This document shows, piece by piece, positions 1 through 9,723 of a stretch of DNA of 35,807 bases. Source of the stretch: Phytophthora quininea (taxonomy: Eukaryota; Oomycota; Peronosporomycetes; Peronosporales; Peronosporaceae); NCBI GenBank assembly GCA_011947345.1, contig JAAVTG010000324.1, positions 1 through 35,807 of the forward strand. The letters run 5' to 3'. The position numbers and the translations under genes are program-made. The notes beneath the pieces are model-generated. The model saw nothing but the letters and a program-made list of their open reading frames with translations, did not search any database and had not been told where the DNA came from. Within the stretch, counting starts at the first letter, position 1. Each line of letters begins with the position of its first letter.

Positions 1-1059
1 GCCATTGCCAAATTTGTCCATCAGAGGACTTCTCACAAAATCGTCAGCTATCTCCAATGCGGCAGCACCTGTGAATAAGACAAATACGTCAATACAACCA
101 CAAGTACAAATTGTCTTCCGTATCAGAACTTACCTTTGGTTATTTCGTTCAAAGACATCTTCTTCGGACCAAGGCGTCGTTCACGAACATCCTGCAACTC
201 ACGCCGAGCGTCGTACTCTGCGAGACGAGCACGCGCTAAGGTTTCCGCCATTCGCTGCGATTGAGTTTTCTTAACTCGTAATAACTTCTGGCGGCGGGTG
301 CTCAGCTCTGGCTGGAGCTTGATTTAACATGTTGAAGATGTCGAGGAATTGGTGGCGACTGTTTCTGTTTCTGCTGATGCAATGACCGCTGTTTACGCTC
401 ATTCTTCTCAGATAAAGGGAGTGCGTGCTTCTCATTGCAGCGCTGGCAGTCTTTACTTCCCTTGGTGAGTCTGGCCCACCCTGGTGCTTCTCTTGTAAAT
501 GATGCTGACCCGCGTCTTCACTTTTCGCACCAAATTCGTCGTTGACACTGTTCTCACCATCGTCGTCACGTTCCTCGCGCTCTAAGTGCTCGGCATCCCT
601 CGAAGCATACGCTCCCAATAAATCCCTAGCACTCTCCAACGGCCCACGTGCCTCACTCGTCTCTACAGTTCCAGGCTCTGGGAAGTCCGACATGTCCTCT
701 TCCCCATCTCTCCACGAATGGGATGGCTTAGGCCGCAACTCCACCGGTGTGCGCTGCATCACTCCCTCTGTCGGCGTACGCGACGCATTGCGCACGTAAA
801 AGTCTCGGTTCTTGGCCCTGTCGTAATCTGGTTAAGAATAATGCGATTAGGAGGAGGAGTTGATAAAATGGTGTTTATAACCTGTTATTGTGCGCAGCTC
901 GTTGCAGCTGAGGCCTTTGAGCGAATAGGCACGCGCTAGGCACTGCACGCCGTAGCAAAGTGTGATCTCGAGGATCTCCTGGTAGCGAGTCTTCTCGCCC
1001 TCGAAGTTGCGCAGGTACGACTCCACAGCCCGCGAACCACGTATCGGAGCCCGCGCCAT
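1..1059 (-). CDS. Conserved hypothetical protein, charged/disordered (5' part, cut by left edge)
   Basis: I do not recognise this protein. Three exons can be traced: the start codon ends at 1059 (protein begins MARAPIRG) and exon 1 runs to 882; intron 828-881 (54 nt); exon 2 runs from 827 to 134; intron 69-133 (GTAAGT donor); exon 3 continues off the left edge. Splice phases agree at both introns. Exon 1 encodes a folded-looking segment (YLRNFEGEKTRYQEILEI). Exon 2 is highly charged and probably disordered, ending in an Arg/Lys-rich helix (SQRMAETLARARLAEYDARR). Reading through exon 2 needs two single-base corrections, near 429-430 and 323-325, each a one-base shortfall in a short A run on the coding strand. 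An upstream in-frame TTG exists, but the ATG at 1059 is preferred. Existence is fairly sure; function unknown. Confidence 0.6.
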
Positions 1060-1080
1060 TTTGAATTTGAACAATGTTAA
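1060..1080 (-). promoter_or_regulatory. Candidate oomycete Inr/FPR-like core promoter
   Basis: On the minus strand the bases just before the ATG read AACATTGTTCAAATTC. This resembles the oomycete initiator plus flanking promoter region (consensus roughly TCATTYBNCAWTTT), with CATT, a three-base spacer and CAAATT, but at least two mismatches. It lies within 20 bases of the start codon, which fits the very short 5' leaders of oomycete genes. This is a pattern match only. Confidence 0.3.
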
Positions 1081-1114
1081 CGAAAAGTTTTGCTTAAGTA
1101 AACTTTAGTTTACT

Positions 1115-3887
1115 TTAACGAGAGCGGAATTTGAAGACAACGTTAAGCCATTGAGGCTGCAGAGCTGACGGAATTTTTCCCGTTTTGTCGTTGCTGCCGG
1201 GAATTTCGTCTGCATTCTTGTTATTGCCGACGTAAGATGCCAATTCAGCTGCAGCGACTGCGCTCGATTGCGAGCCACTAGCCCACTTTTGGACACAGCC
1301 TTGGGCCAGCACGGATTGCTGCAGTTGTTTTTTTACCAACTGCGTTATCCCATTCTTTGTTGTGTAGTGGTGAAAGGTGCCGGGAAATACGAAGGAGAAT
1401 TATCTCCCGTAACTTGCGAGAGAGTACGAGAGAAAATCGTCCGCGGCGGAACCGTAAACCTGAACAGTAACAGAAGCACAGGTTAGCGACGAATAGCACT
1501 TTGACGACTTTGATTACCTTCCGAGCCAGAGGTACAAGGTTGACCACCATTTCCACCATCGTGTGCAGCTGAAGGGTCATCGCTTGATGATTCCGTGCAA
1601 GAAGCTGCGACTCGAGCTGTGCTTCACTTTTCAGCTGAGATTCGTACGCCATCAGAGCTTGAAGGTTTTCCACTTGCACCTGAAGATCGGATCGTAGTTG
1701 CTCACTTGTTTGTAGCTGGGCTTTGGTTGAAAGAAGTGAGTGGCGCAAGGTAGATTGTTCATTTTTCATGAACTCGAGCTGCGCTTGCGCATGCTTAGCT
1801 GGTCGAGTCCCACCTGTTAGCACCTCGTCCGCCTTCTGCTGGAGCGAGTTCCCGATAAAATCCTCCGATGAGGTTTCGCTTGTGGCAAATGATACTTGTG
1901 ACGACTCGTCGGAAGTTTGCTGTAATTTCAGGCACCAGATTAGCGAATGCAGCCGTCACATACTCATACTCTAAGAACAAACCATTAGTCGATCAATTCC
2001 CCAACGATAATTCGGATTCACCACCAATGTCCTTCGCAAAAGGAGTTGGAATTCTGGGTTCGTTTCAGCAATGATTGGTTCAAGAGCACCGTCCGTTATC
2101 GAGCAGATCAAGTGTAAAACCTGCTCGTGTCCAACAGAATGGATCCAAGGTGCCAGTCGCTCAAGGATGGTGTTTCCTGTAAGAAGGTTGTACCTACAGC
2201 ATTTCAACACTCAACAATTCCGTTAGTTACGAGGATGTTATCCTTGGCCTATCGACCTAAACCACGTACACAACGCATCCAAACTGCCATATATCGGAAG
2301 CTGGTGTGGGTAAGAACTCCTCTTTGTCAACAAAAGCTTTGGCGGCTTCAGGTGGACAGGAACTCAGCGTAATGCTGCGCGAGCCGACTGACCGTTGTCG
2401 ATGAAATTCTCGGCTCGCACGCACATTGTACAGACATAGCCCCCGGTTCTCGAATTGTCCAATGTTTTGAAGCGTCTGGAAAAATGCAAATATTGTTACA
2501 TTAGGTTTCCTAGATAGATAGTAAGGCAGCGTACAATATTTCCGTGAACCGCACGCGCATCACAGTGCCAAAAGTGTAAGCAATTCGCGACTTCTGTGGT
2601 TACAGAGCGAACGACTTCAGTGTCCCACAGTTTTTCCATCCTCATTTCTTCCAGAGTGTATATTGGAGCTTCCATCACGAGTGCATGATCAAGGATCACT
2701 GACCCATCTCTGCTAACATCCACACCAGACCTATGATTTAGATGATTCCCGTAGCTTTGTGCCTTGTACAAAACAAATCGTGCAAAATACCCGTTCTGAT
2801 CCTCAGGCGCGACATCCATGTTACGCAGAGCCACCCTCCTTTTAGCGCCGTCAAATATTTCGTGGACTGTTGGAATATACTCGAGGTGATCACCGCGAAT
2901 TTCGCTCTGGCCAGTAATTTATTAGTACTCTCGATCACACATCCTCACACAATAGGTCATACCATACGTACTGCGGTTTTTAGGTGAAGGAGTATTTTGT
3001 GCTCGTGGTCAAGGATTAGTGGTGATGAGTAAAAATTATCAACACTCTTGTCGCCGTATTTGAATCCATGGCGACGTTTGTGTTAACATGGATAAGTTCC
3101 CCATCTTGGAAAAAGCGTGCGTAATGACTGCTCCTGTTCAAAAACTCATATCTGTGTCGATATGATGTCAGTCCACAGACAAGCAAAGCTGTAACTTCAG
3201 GAGAGGATGAAGCGTTTTCCACTAAATATTGCACTGGGAGCTTGAATTCCTACAGCAACAACAGTTAGTACGGACGCCTCAATACTGTTTTAGTAGATAT
3301 ATGGGCACCATATCTGCCACCAGGGCTGCGCTCGGCCAGGCGTCGAACAGAATCTCGAGAACCTGTGGCGTTATAAATGCGTTGCCGCAAAGATAATGCA
3401 AAGGTGTCCTGCCATCCTACCGCAGCAAATAAAACACATAGAGACATGGTTACCTTCAGATATATACCGGTTCTACATGTTCTTTACCTTGTCCGTCTGG
3501 CGAACAAGTTCGTTCCCTCGGTCGAAAAACAGCCACAGCATCTCGGACGACACAGCTTGATTCATGCAAATGTAGTGAAGGGGTGATCGGCCGTACTGGT
3601 TTCTCATCAGTTCGTCAATTCGGTAGTACTGTGGTTGCTAAGGCGAAACGTACCACATCTTGGTTAAAGCAGTCGTCTGAGCACATAATCAACAGCTCTC
3701 GTAACATATCCATCGATATGGTCTCATCCATGCAGAGCAGATGCAAAGCAGTGGCTCCGAACTGTAGCAAAAGCGAAAAGATGTCAGTTCCGAACAAATT
3801 GGACAAAGGGGCGCTTACCTTGTCCGCCACTGCATTACTGGGAGCTGCAGATCCGCCGTCCGAGTCCGCCACCTCCACCATGTCCAT
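1115..3887 (-). CDS. Ankyrin-repeat protein with degenerate kinase domain (pseudokinase) and C-terminal coiled coil
   Basis: This is a multi-exon gene starting MDMVEVADSDGG at 3887. The N-terminal exons carry ankyrin-like repeats: GATALHLLCMDE near 3760, YGRSPLHYICMNQ near 3580, DGRTPLHYLCGNAF near 3400 and LPVQYLVENASSSPEV near 3210. A protein-kinase fold follows: IFDGAKRRVALRNM (beta-3) near 2830, ANCLHFWHCDARAVHGNI near 2560, CPPEAAKA (APE region) near 2350, ASDIWQFGCVVYNLLTG split by an intron, and FQLLLRRTLVVNPNYRW near 2010. The C-terminus (1820-1520, then 1340-1115) is a Gln/Leu-rich coiled coil. Catalytic residues look lost: VAIK is VALR, HRD is HGN without the following Lys, and DFG is YNV. 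It is probably a signalling scaffold or decoy. Exon joins between 3240 and 2940 are not fully resolved. Confidence 0.65.
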
Positions 3888-3964
3888 CGTCTCGATCTTT
3901 TTCGTAAGCTTTCAAGCTTCAAGATCGCGGGTTTTCGACCAATCAAATGTTTGTAGTTATAAAA
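3888..3964. promoter_or_regulatory. 77-bp divergent intergenic region
   Basis: Only 77 bases separate the start codons of the ankyrin pseudokinase (minus) and the Lines-family gene (plus), so both core promoters must lie here or inside the coding starts. I see no clear TATA box or strict initiator consensus. A bidirectional promoter is inferred from spacing alone. Confidence 0.4.
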
Positions 3965-5538
3965 ATGGACTGGAACGTGGTGCAGCGTGTCACTGCGAGT
4001 GGCGCTGAGCTTCGTCGAGCTCAGGGAACTGTTGGCAAGGAACTGAAGACGTTGGTAGCATTGCTGGACCATGAAGATGTGCTGGTGGCATTTGCAGCGA
4101 AGGAAGAGCTTCAAAAGTCTCTCGGAGACAGCGTTTTAGAGCCACGAGAGGCTCACGACATCGTCCAGTGAGCAATTTTGGGTTAATGCAAACACTAGAC
4201 GAAATCTGATTGTAAACGCTTTGCGAATGTCAGAGAACTTTTGACTGCGCCAACTGCAGCCTGGAGAGATCAGTGGGTTTCGCTTCCAGTTGTTGCGTGA
4301 GCTCATCAAGATGGAGAGTGCTCGAGATGACGAGGAAAGAACGCCGTTTATTCAAGCGATACTGGAGAGTTTGGAGGTGGTGTTGGCTGCTGTGTACAAC
4401 GTCGTTGGTGGATGTAATGTTGCGGTGTCCGGACGTTACGAGGCACTGATATTCATGCGCGAGCTGACACAGTTCATGTTAGACCTGGAGAGCGTGGAGA
4501 TTTCGAGTATGTCGACTTTGACCCTGTTCATGAACGCTCTTGTCGGGAAAACATTTGTTCAGATGGACTACGACTCACAACCAACATTTGTGTCGTGTGC
4601 CGTCCTCGGCGTTATAACGGGGTTTCACAACTCGTGAGTGAGTGGAGAGAAAACAGCGATGGAAATGAGGCGGACCTGTTAGCAGGACTGTATTCAGGAT
4701 GGCTCGAGGGGTGTCTCGTATGGGTGGTCAATTCATCTTGCACTACCGAAGCATGGAGGCATCTCAGCAACGAACGATCTTCGACCGCGTCTACCGAAGA
4801 GGCATTTATAAGCAGCAACGGCCAGTATTCATTTCTTCAACAGTGGCTATTGTGTGTCAGCAGCATAGGTGCTGCTCTTCTGAGCTCACCTTTGTTAGCT
4901 AGAGGCGGTACTGATACCATCTCTAGAGCCCAAGAACGTCCTCTCAAGTTTCTGGGTAAATTGCCAGCACGTCGAAAGCTCTTTATCGTGATATCTGAGG
5001 AAGACGACGTGATGGTTGAAGTGCTGGGAACTCTTTCGCGCTTGGTCGCACTTGCCGATGCCTCCAGTGGTGTTTTCAGCCAGCTATCTCGACAAAATCC
5101 ATGGACCTCCAGTCTTCTTGAATACATGGCTGCAGAGTATAACCCCGACTTGCTTTTCGCCGATTTCGTTGATAATCTGGAACGAGATCACTTAGTACTA
5201 CTGGATCTTCTAGTTTCGAACGGTAAGTTCCTATACAGTGTGCTATGAATTCCATTTTCAGTTACGTACTTGCTCTTCTTGTTGATCCATGTTGCAGAAA
5301 CACAGATGCTCAAATACTTGGTGTGGTACCTGCGGCGTTTGAGCTCGAATTGGGAAGACAGCAAGAAAAGCTAGACTCCCAGGAACGTCTTGAAGGAGTA
5401 TTGAGCGTTTTAATTCGATTACGAATGGAGATTGATCGGCTCGTGTCTGCAGATCTGTTCCCATACAATGCCAAGCCTCTAACCAGAAGGTTGCTGGCCA
5501 TCGAGCAGCTCTACGAACAAAATGATGAAGTATTATAA
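3965..5538 (+). CDS. Lines-family protein (LINS1-like)
   Basis: The gene starts MDWNVVQRV at 3965. The C-terminal half carries features I associate with the Lines N- and C-terminal domains: HLVLLDLLVSN, then after an intron (donor near 5222, acceptor near 5297) TQMLKYLVWYLRRLSSNW, and finally GVLSVLIRLRMEIDRLV followed by LFPYN. Members are large helical proteins; Drosophila lines modulates Wnt/Hedgehog patterning, but the role outside animals is unknown. The first intron starts at the GTGAGC near 4168; its acceptor, between 4230 and 4295, is ambiguous. Two one-base shortfalls break the frame: a G run at 4619-4622 and an A run at 5366-5369. Each correction reconnects family-like sequence. It ends 138 bp from the convergent GID8 gene. 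Confidence 0.65.
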
Positions 5539-5676
5539 ATTATTTTTGTTAGTTTGACTTTGAGTGCTACCGGACAACGGAACACGGACGAAAACACAAC
5601 GCAGTAAATGAACGGAAGGCCAAGCCAGCAGCACGAAACAAATGCAAAGTTGCCATTGGCAACGCTGCAGATCACC

Positions 5677-6747
5677 TTAGTGCGAAGAGTCTTCGACGCG
5701 AATACCTTGCGAGCGACGACTCAACTTGGATTCCAGTTGGTCCTCCATGTAATGAAACTGCTGCACCATTGTAGGTAGCATGGGCTCTGCAACGAAAATA
5801 TGAGGGTTCTGCGCCAAAAGAAGCGCCAAATCTTTAGTCAACGCACCCAGCTCCTGCTTTTGACTGCGCAGGATTGCAGAATTGACCTCGTCAGCGACGC
5901 GGCGACGTTGAGCCTGCTCCAGCAGGTGCCCAAGTGGCGACATTGACGGGTCCTTGAACGCGATCACGGACATGGTCCTCTCAATCTCGTGGAGGAATTG
6001 AGGCTACGTCGACCACCAAAGTAACCACTGTAAGCATCCTTCTTATCCCGGTGCCACGCCTGGAGCCTACTGTATCAAAACTCACACTCTTTTGACCGAA
6101 CGGGGCGAGGTTCTTAATGGCAAACTGCAGAGCCTCCTCGATGTTGTGCGCCTTGATGAGCTCGATGAGCTCTTGCTTGGCCAACAAAAAGTCCATGCCG
6201 CTGTTCTTCTCCAGAAACTGGCAGCAGACACTGTCAGCAACCGCTAACGTTGAAGTTGCTCTTTCGATACCCACCTCTGGGTCCATGTTGGCGAGCTTGC
6301 CGCGCGCCTTTTGGATCTGGCCCTTGAGCAGCAGTTGCTGGATGCTCATGCGCTCCTGCACGGACTGCAAGTCCACGTGAGCTGCTCCAGCCGACAAAGG
6401 GTCAGTAACTGCAGCATTTCTAAACTTTAAAGCTCGGGTTCTGCGTACGTTTGGTTGCCGAGTCTCTCCAGAAGGCTTCCGCCACCTCTCGGTAGCCTTT
6501 GCCGACCAGGTAATCCATTACCAGGCGGTTCATGGACCTAGAGCGCCAGTAAATCAATGTTAATAAAGATTTAGAAACGACTTAGAAACAGGCGCCAACG
6601 ACGCACTCCTTGGACACGCGCATGCGTCGACGAGCGCTGTGCTTCTTCCAGCGGCGCTCGTTGGACGGAGAGTCGTTGCAGCCCACTTCGGCCGGGCCCA
6701 GGCGGTGGCTGGAGCTGCCCAGCGTCACGTTGCGAGTAGCCGCGCAT
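5677..6747 (-). CDS. GID8: GID8-like LisH-CTLH-CRA protein, CTLH/GID E3 ligase subunit
   Basis: GID8 (human TWA1) is a core scaffold of the GID/CTLH ubiquitin ligase, which in yeast degrades gluconeogenic enzymes. The order is as in the family: a Trp/Lys-rich leader (NERRWKKHSARRR), LisH (MNRLVMDYLVGKGYREVAEAF, near 6530-6450), CTLH (IQQLLLKGQIQKARGKL then LLAKQELIELIKAHNIEEAL), and CRA (FLHEIERTMSVIAFKDP, SPLGHLLEQAQRRRVADEVN). Four exons are visible with good GT-AG junctions, for example intron 1 between about 6612 and 6543, and the CTG-rich intron after MDPE. The true start is unresolved. The leader lies in an open frame without a suitable ATG; 6747 is an upstream out-of-frame ATG and 6623 an in-frame internal one. 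A missing base or a small upstream exon is likely. Confidence 0.8.
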
Positions 6748-7197
6748 ATGAACGGGTTCGAGTTGCTTGGGCGCGAAATGGCGGTTTGAGCGTGCCGCCG
6801 CTTTCAATTCTGGCTAGGGTCACACAACCTGCAGATTAACCCTATACCCAGTAACTCCAGCGAATCAAAAAGCCGTCTGTGTGAATAGCTGTACGGTCGG
6901 TGGTGCACGGACTTCAAGCGATCTTTCAGAAATGGCTCTAAACAATGACTCCATTTCTTGGTCTCCACAGCAATGGTAGCACGGCGTATATGCCTTCACC
7001 CTGTTCCGTTAGCAAGTTCTTTTTATTATGGAGCACATTGTGCCTTCTAGTTTGTCTGGCACTGCGCGCAACTTCAATTCTTAAAACTCCAGTTTCTGGG
7101 TGAAATTATGCTAATAGTTACCTACCCCTACTAAGAATAAAGTAATTCGGAGTCCGGCTTCCAGACCAGAAAGAAAAGCTCAACATCCTTTTGGACG
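6748..7197. other. Intergenic region between divergent GID8 and EH-sorting-nexin genes
   Basis: About 450 bases contain no convincing coding sequence. They should hold both promoters and possibly a missing 5' exon of GID8. A short minus-strand ORF near 6965-6890 was seen but has no support. No strong initiator consensus, repeat or RNA gene was found. Confidence 0.4.
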
Positions 7198-9723
7198 ATG
7201 CTCGGCATGGGGCGCTCGCCGAGTGGCGGAGGTGGCGAGTTCAACATCATGTACCCGAACGGACCCATCAAGTTCCTCAGCGAGGAGGGCGTGCTCTACT
7301 CGCGGCTCTTCCACATCGTACGGCGCGGTCACTGCTGACAAACCTAAAAGTCCCCAATAACATAATTCAATTCTACTTATTTTCTTATCAGGTGGACACG
7401 GACTCGGACGGCTTCGTTGGGGGCACAGAGGGGGCGGCTTTCATCCGTCGTGCTCGGTTGATGAACGACGCCAATCGAGAGGTCATCGCATAGAAGGGAG
7501 TCAATTACCAAACAGCAGTTGACGTGGTTTTCTTGCTGCTGCAGATTTGGAGACTGGCGAGTGGAGGCAAGTCCCAGGAGAAGCTGAATAAAGACTGCTG
7601 GTTTGTGGCCATGAAGCTTGTGGCACTGGTGCAAAGCACTGGCAAGTGCCAAATGCAAAGTCTCTACTCCGGGAGTCGCTCCCGCTGGCTGATTTTCAGT
7701 TAGAGCAGCCAGTTGACAATGTGGTAAGTGCTGCTAGTGAAACGGGTGTGCTTTTGCAGTGCTATTGGATGGCTAAATGGCGATGAAAGCTGCCCGAGGA
7801 ATCTGCACCAGAGTTCAAACGGTCTTTTGAAGTCTCTGTTAGCACTCCCGTCGTCGTGGGGTCAGGGTATTCACGCTATACCCAGTACGTGATCTCGACA
7901 AAGGTATGATGTTTATATATGGTGTATTCGTGTTTCGGGACCGTAACATGTATTTATTGTCCTTGCTGTTTTGTGGTTTGGTGCAGACAAACTGTTCACA
8001 CTTCCCGTGCACGACGGCTCAAGTAAAGAGGCGGTTTAGTGACTTTGAGTGGCTTCATCAACGCCTTCTCATGCATTTTCGAGGTAACCCTACAGATCTT
8101 GCATTCACAATGGAAAGAGTGATATGAGAGACTTATTCGTGGAACCCTTACAGGAACCATTATACCACCTCTTCCAGAGAAACGCTGGACGGGGAATATG
8201 GACGCAACGTTTGTAGAAGAGCGGCGACAGGCGCTTGAGCACTTCATTGTATGTATAATTAGTTGCCTGATGCTTTATTCGCGGAGTTACTAATGATTAT
8301 TCTTTGACTTTGACCAGAATGAAGTTTGCAGCCACGAGAAGCTCTCTCAAACGTTGGAGTTACAAATTGTTCTGACCGCTAGCAACGAGGTTTGTGTCTC
8401 GTACATCATGGCAGTTTATGCTGCACTTATTTTGCTGACGTACTAAGTACTCTAATGTGCGAATACTAGGGTTTGGTTGCCGGTAAAGAGGTGCTGAAGG
8501 TGGCATCGATTGCCGCTGCGTACGTTCCAACAACTGCCTCTGTTAGCTCCCTCTGGAGTTCGTTGAAAGACGGTGTATTCCTATCGTCTAACGTCCAGCA
8601 AGTGGAGATTAAAACAGACGATGACTACGCCAAGGTAGGTGGTGTTTGCGTGGTCCGTAGAGTATTCATTTATCATATATTATGCAAACTCAGATTGGCC
8701 AACACATCGACGAGTATGAGAAGCGCATCCGAGAAGTAACCCGTTGTTCAGATATTGTGTACGCTGCACAGCGAAGCGAAGGGTATGAACTCTCGCGCTT
8801 CGGGAGCTACTTGTCAGCACTCTCTGAACTTGAAAAGAAAGATCGGGACATGAAGGAATTCGCTGGGGTACGGTTGTTCTATTGCTACTGAGTAAATCTA
8901 CTTGTTCGTACTGACTTTGTTATAATGAGTGCAGATTGCAGGCGACCACTTCGAGACTGTGTCAAATATCTACCAGGACCAGGTGAGGCGAAAATTGATG
9001 GTGTTTTGCCTGCTGCGTACTAACATTCATCTCTCATTTAGCTGGATAAGCTGCTTTCCATGTACGTATCTATTGTCAGATACCAAGCCGGCAAAGTAGA
9101 TGCTGTAAAAGTACGTTGTGGCTTGTCATAATTATCGATGTCGTACTAAGAGTTACTGGCAATGAATTTTTCGTAGACGGTCATGCACAACCGTGAGTCG
9201 GCAATCCACGAGGTGCAGCAAGCGAACGCAAGTATGCAACGAAATAAAGAGCGGTTTGCGGCTGCTCGAGCAAGTAGTGGCGCAGCAGCTTCTGCGATGC
9301 GGGCTGAGCAGAAAATGGCTTCGGTACGTTGTCATACAGATATACAAAGTGAATTCTGTGCTGATGTACTCTCGTTGGATGTAGGCCGAAGATCGCATGA
9401 ACCAAGCCAAAGAGCAAGTACAATTCATCGCGAATAGTCTGAAAGTGGAAACGAGGCGGATGGATACCGGGAAAACTGCGAATCTGAAGACGGCTTTGCT
9501 GTCGCTGGCGAGCTTGGAGCTTGATTATCACGTTCAGGTATGTGCTTGCAAAGAAACATTGTTTCGAAAGTTTTCAACCATCTTACCTGCTGATATTGCG
9601 CAGTCGCGAGCTGCATGGGAGGGTCTGCGCTCATTCTTAGAAGTGAGCGACGCAGAAATCACAGCTAGCGAGGAGAAAGCCCGGTCTCCGATTACCTATA
9701 GGAAACCCGGAGAAAAGATTTAG
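7198..9723 (+). CDS. EH-domain sorting nexin (EH-PX-BAR)
   Basis: This is a multi-exon gene (about a dozen exons, introns 50-100 nt) starting MLGMGRSPSGGGGEF. The N-terminus is an EH domain: LYSRLFHI, a canonical EF-hand loop DTDSDGFVGGTE, IWRLASGGKSQ and FVAMKLVALVQ. A PX domain follows (YSRYTQYVIST, RRFSDFEWLHQRL, IPPLPEKRWTG), which binds phosphoinositides on endosomes. The rest (about 8320-9700) is a helical BAR-type dimerisation region (IDEYEKRIREVTR, FGSYLSALSELEKKDRDMKEF, KLLSMYVSIVRYQ), predicting membrane bending and retrograde cargo sorting as in SNX8/Mvp1-like nexins. One base appears missing in the GG at 7641-7642; restoring the frame joins the EH domain to VPNAKSLLRESLPLADF. The donor after NDANRE is GTCATC, which is unusual. 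The stop overlaps the end of the convergent PHD gene by 32 bp. Confidence 0.85.
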
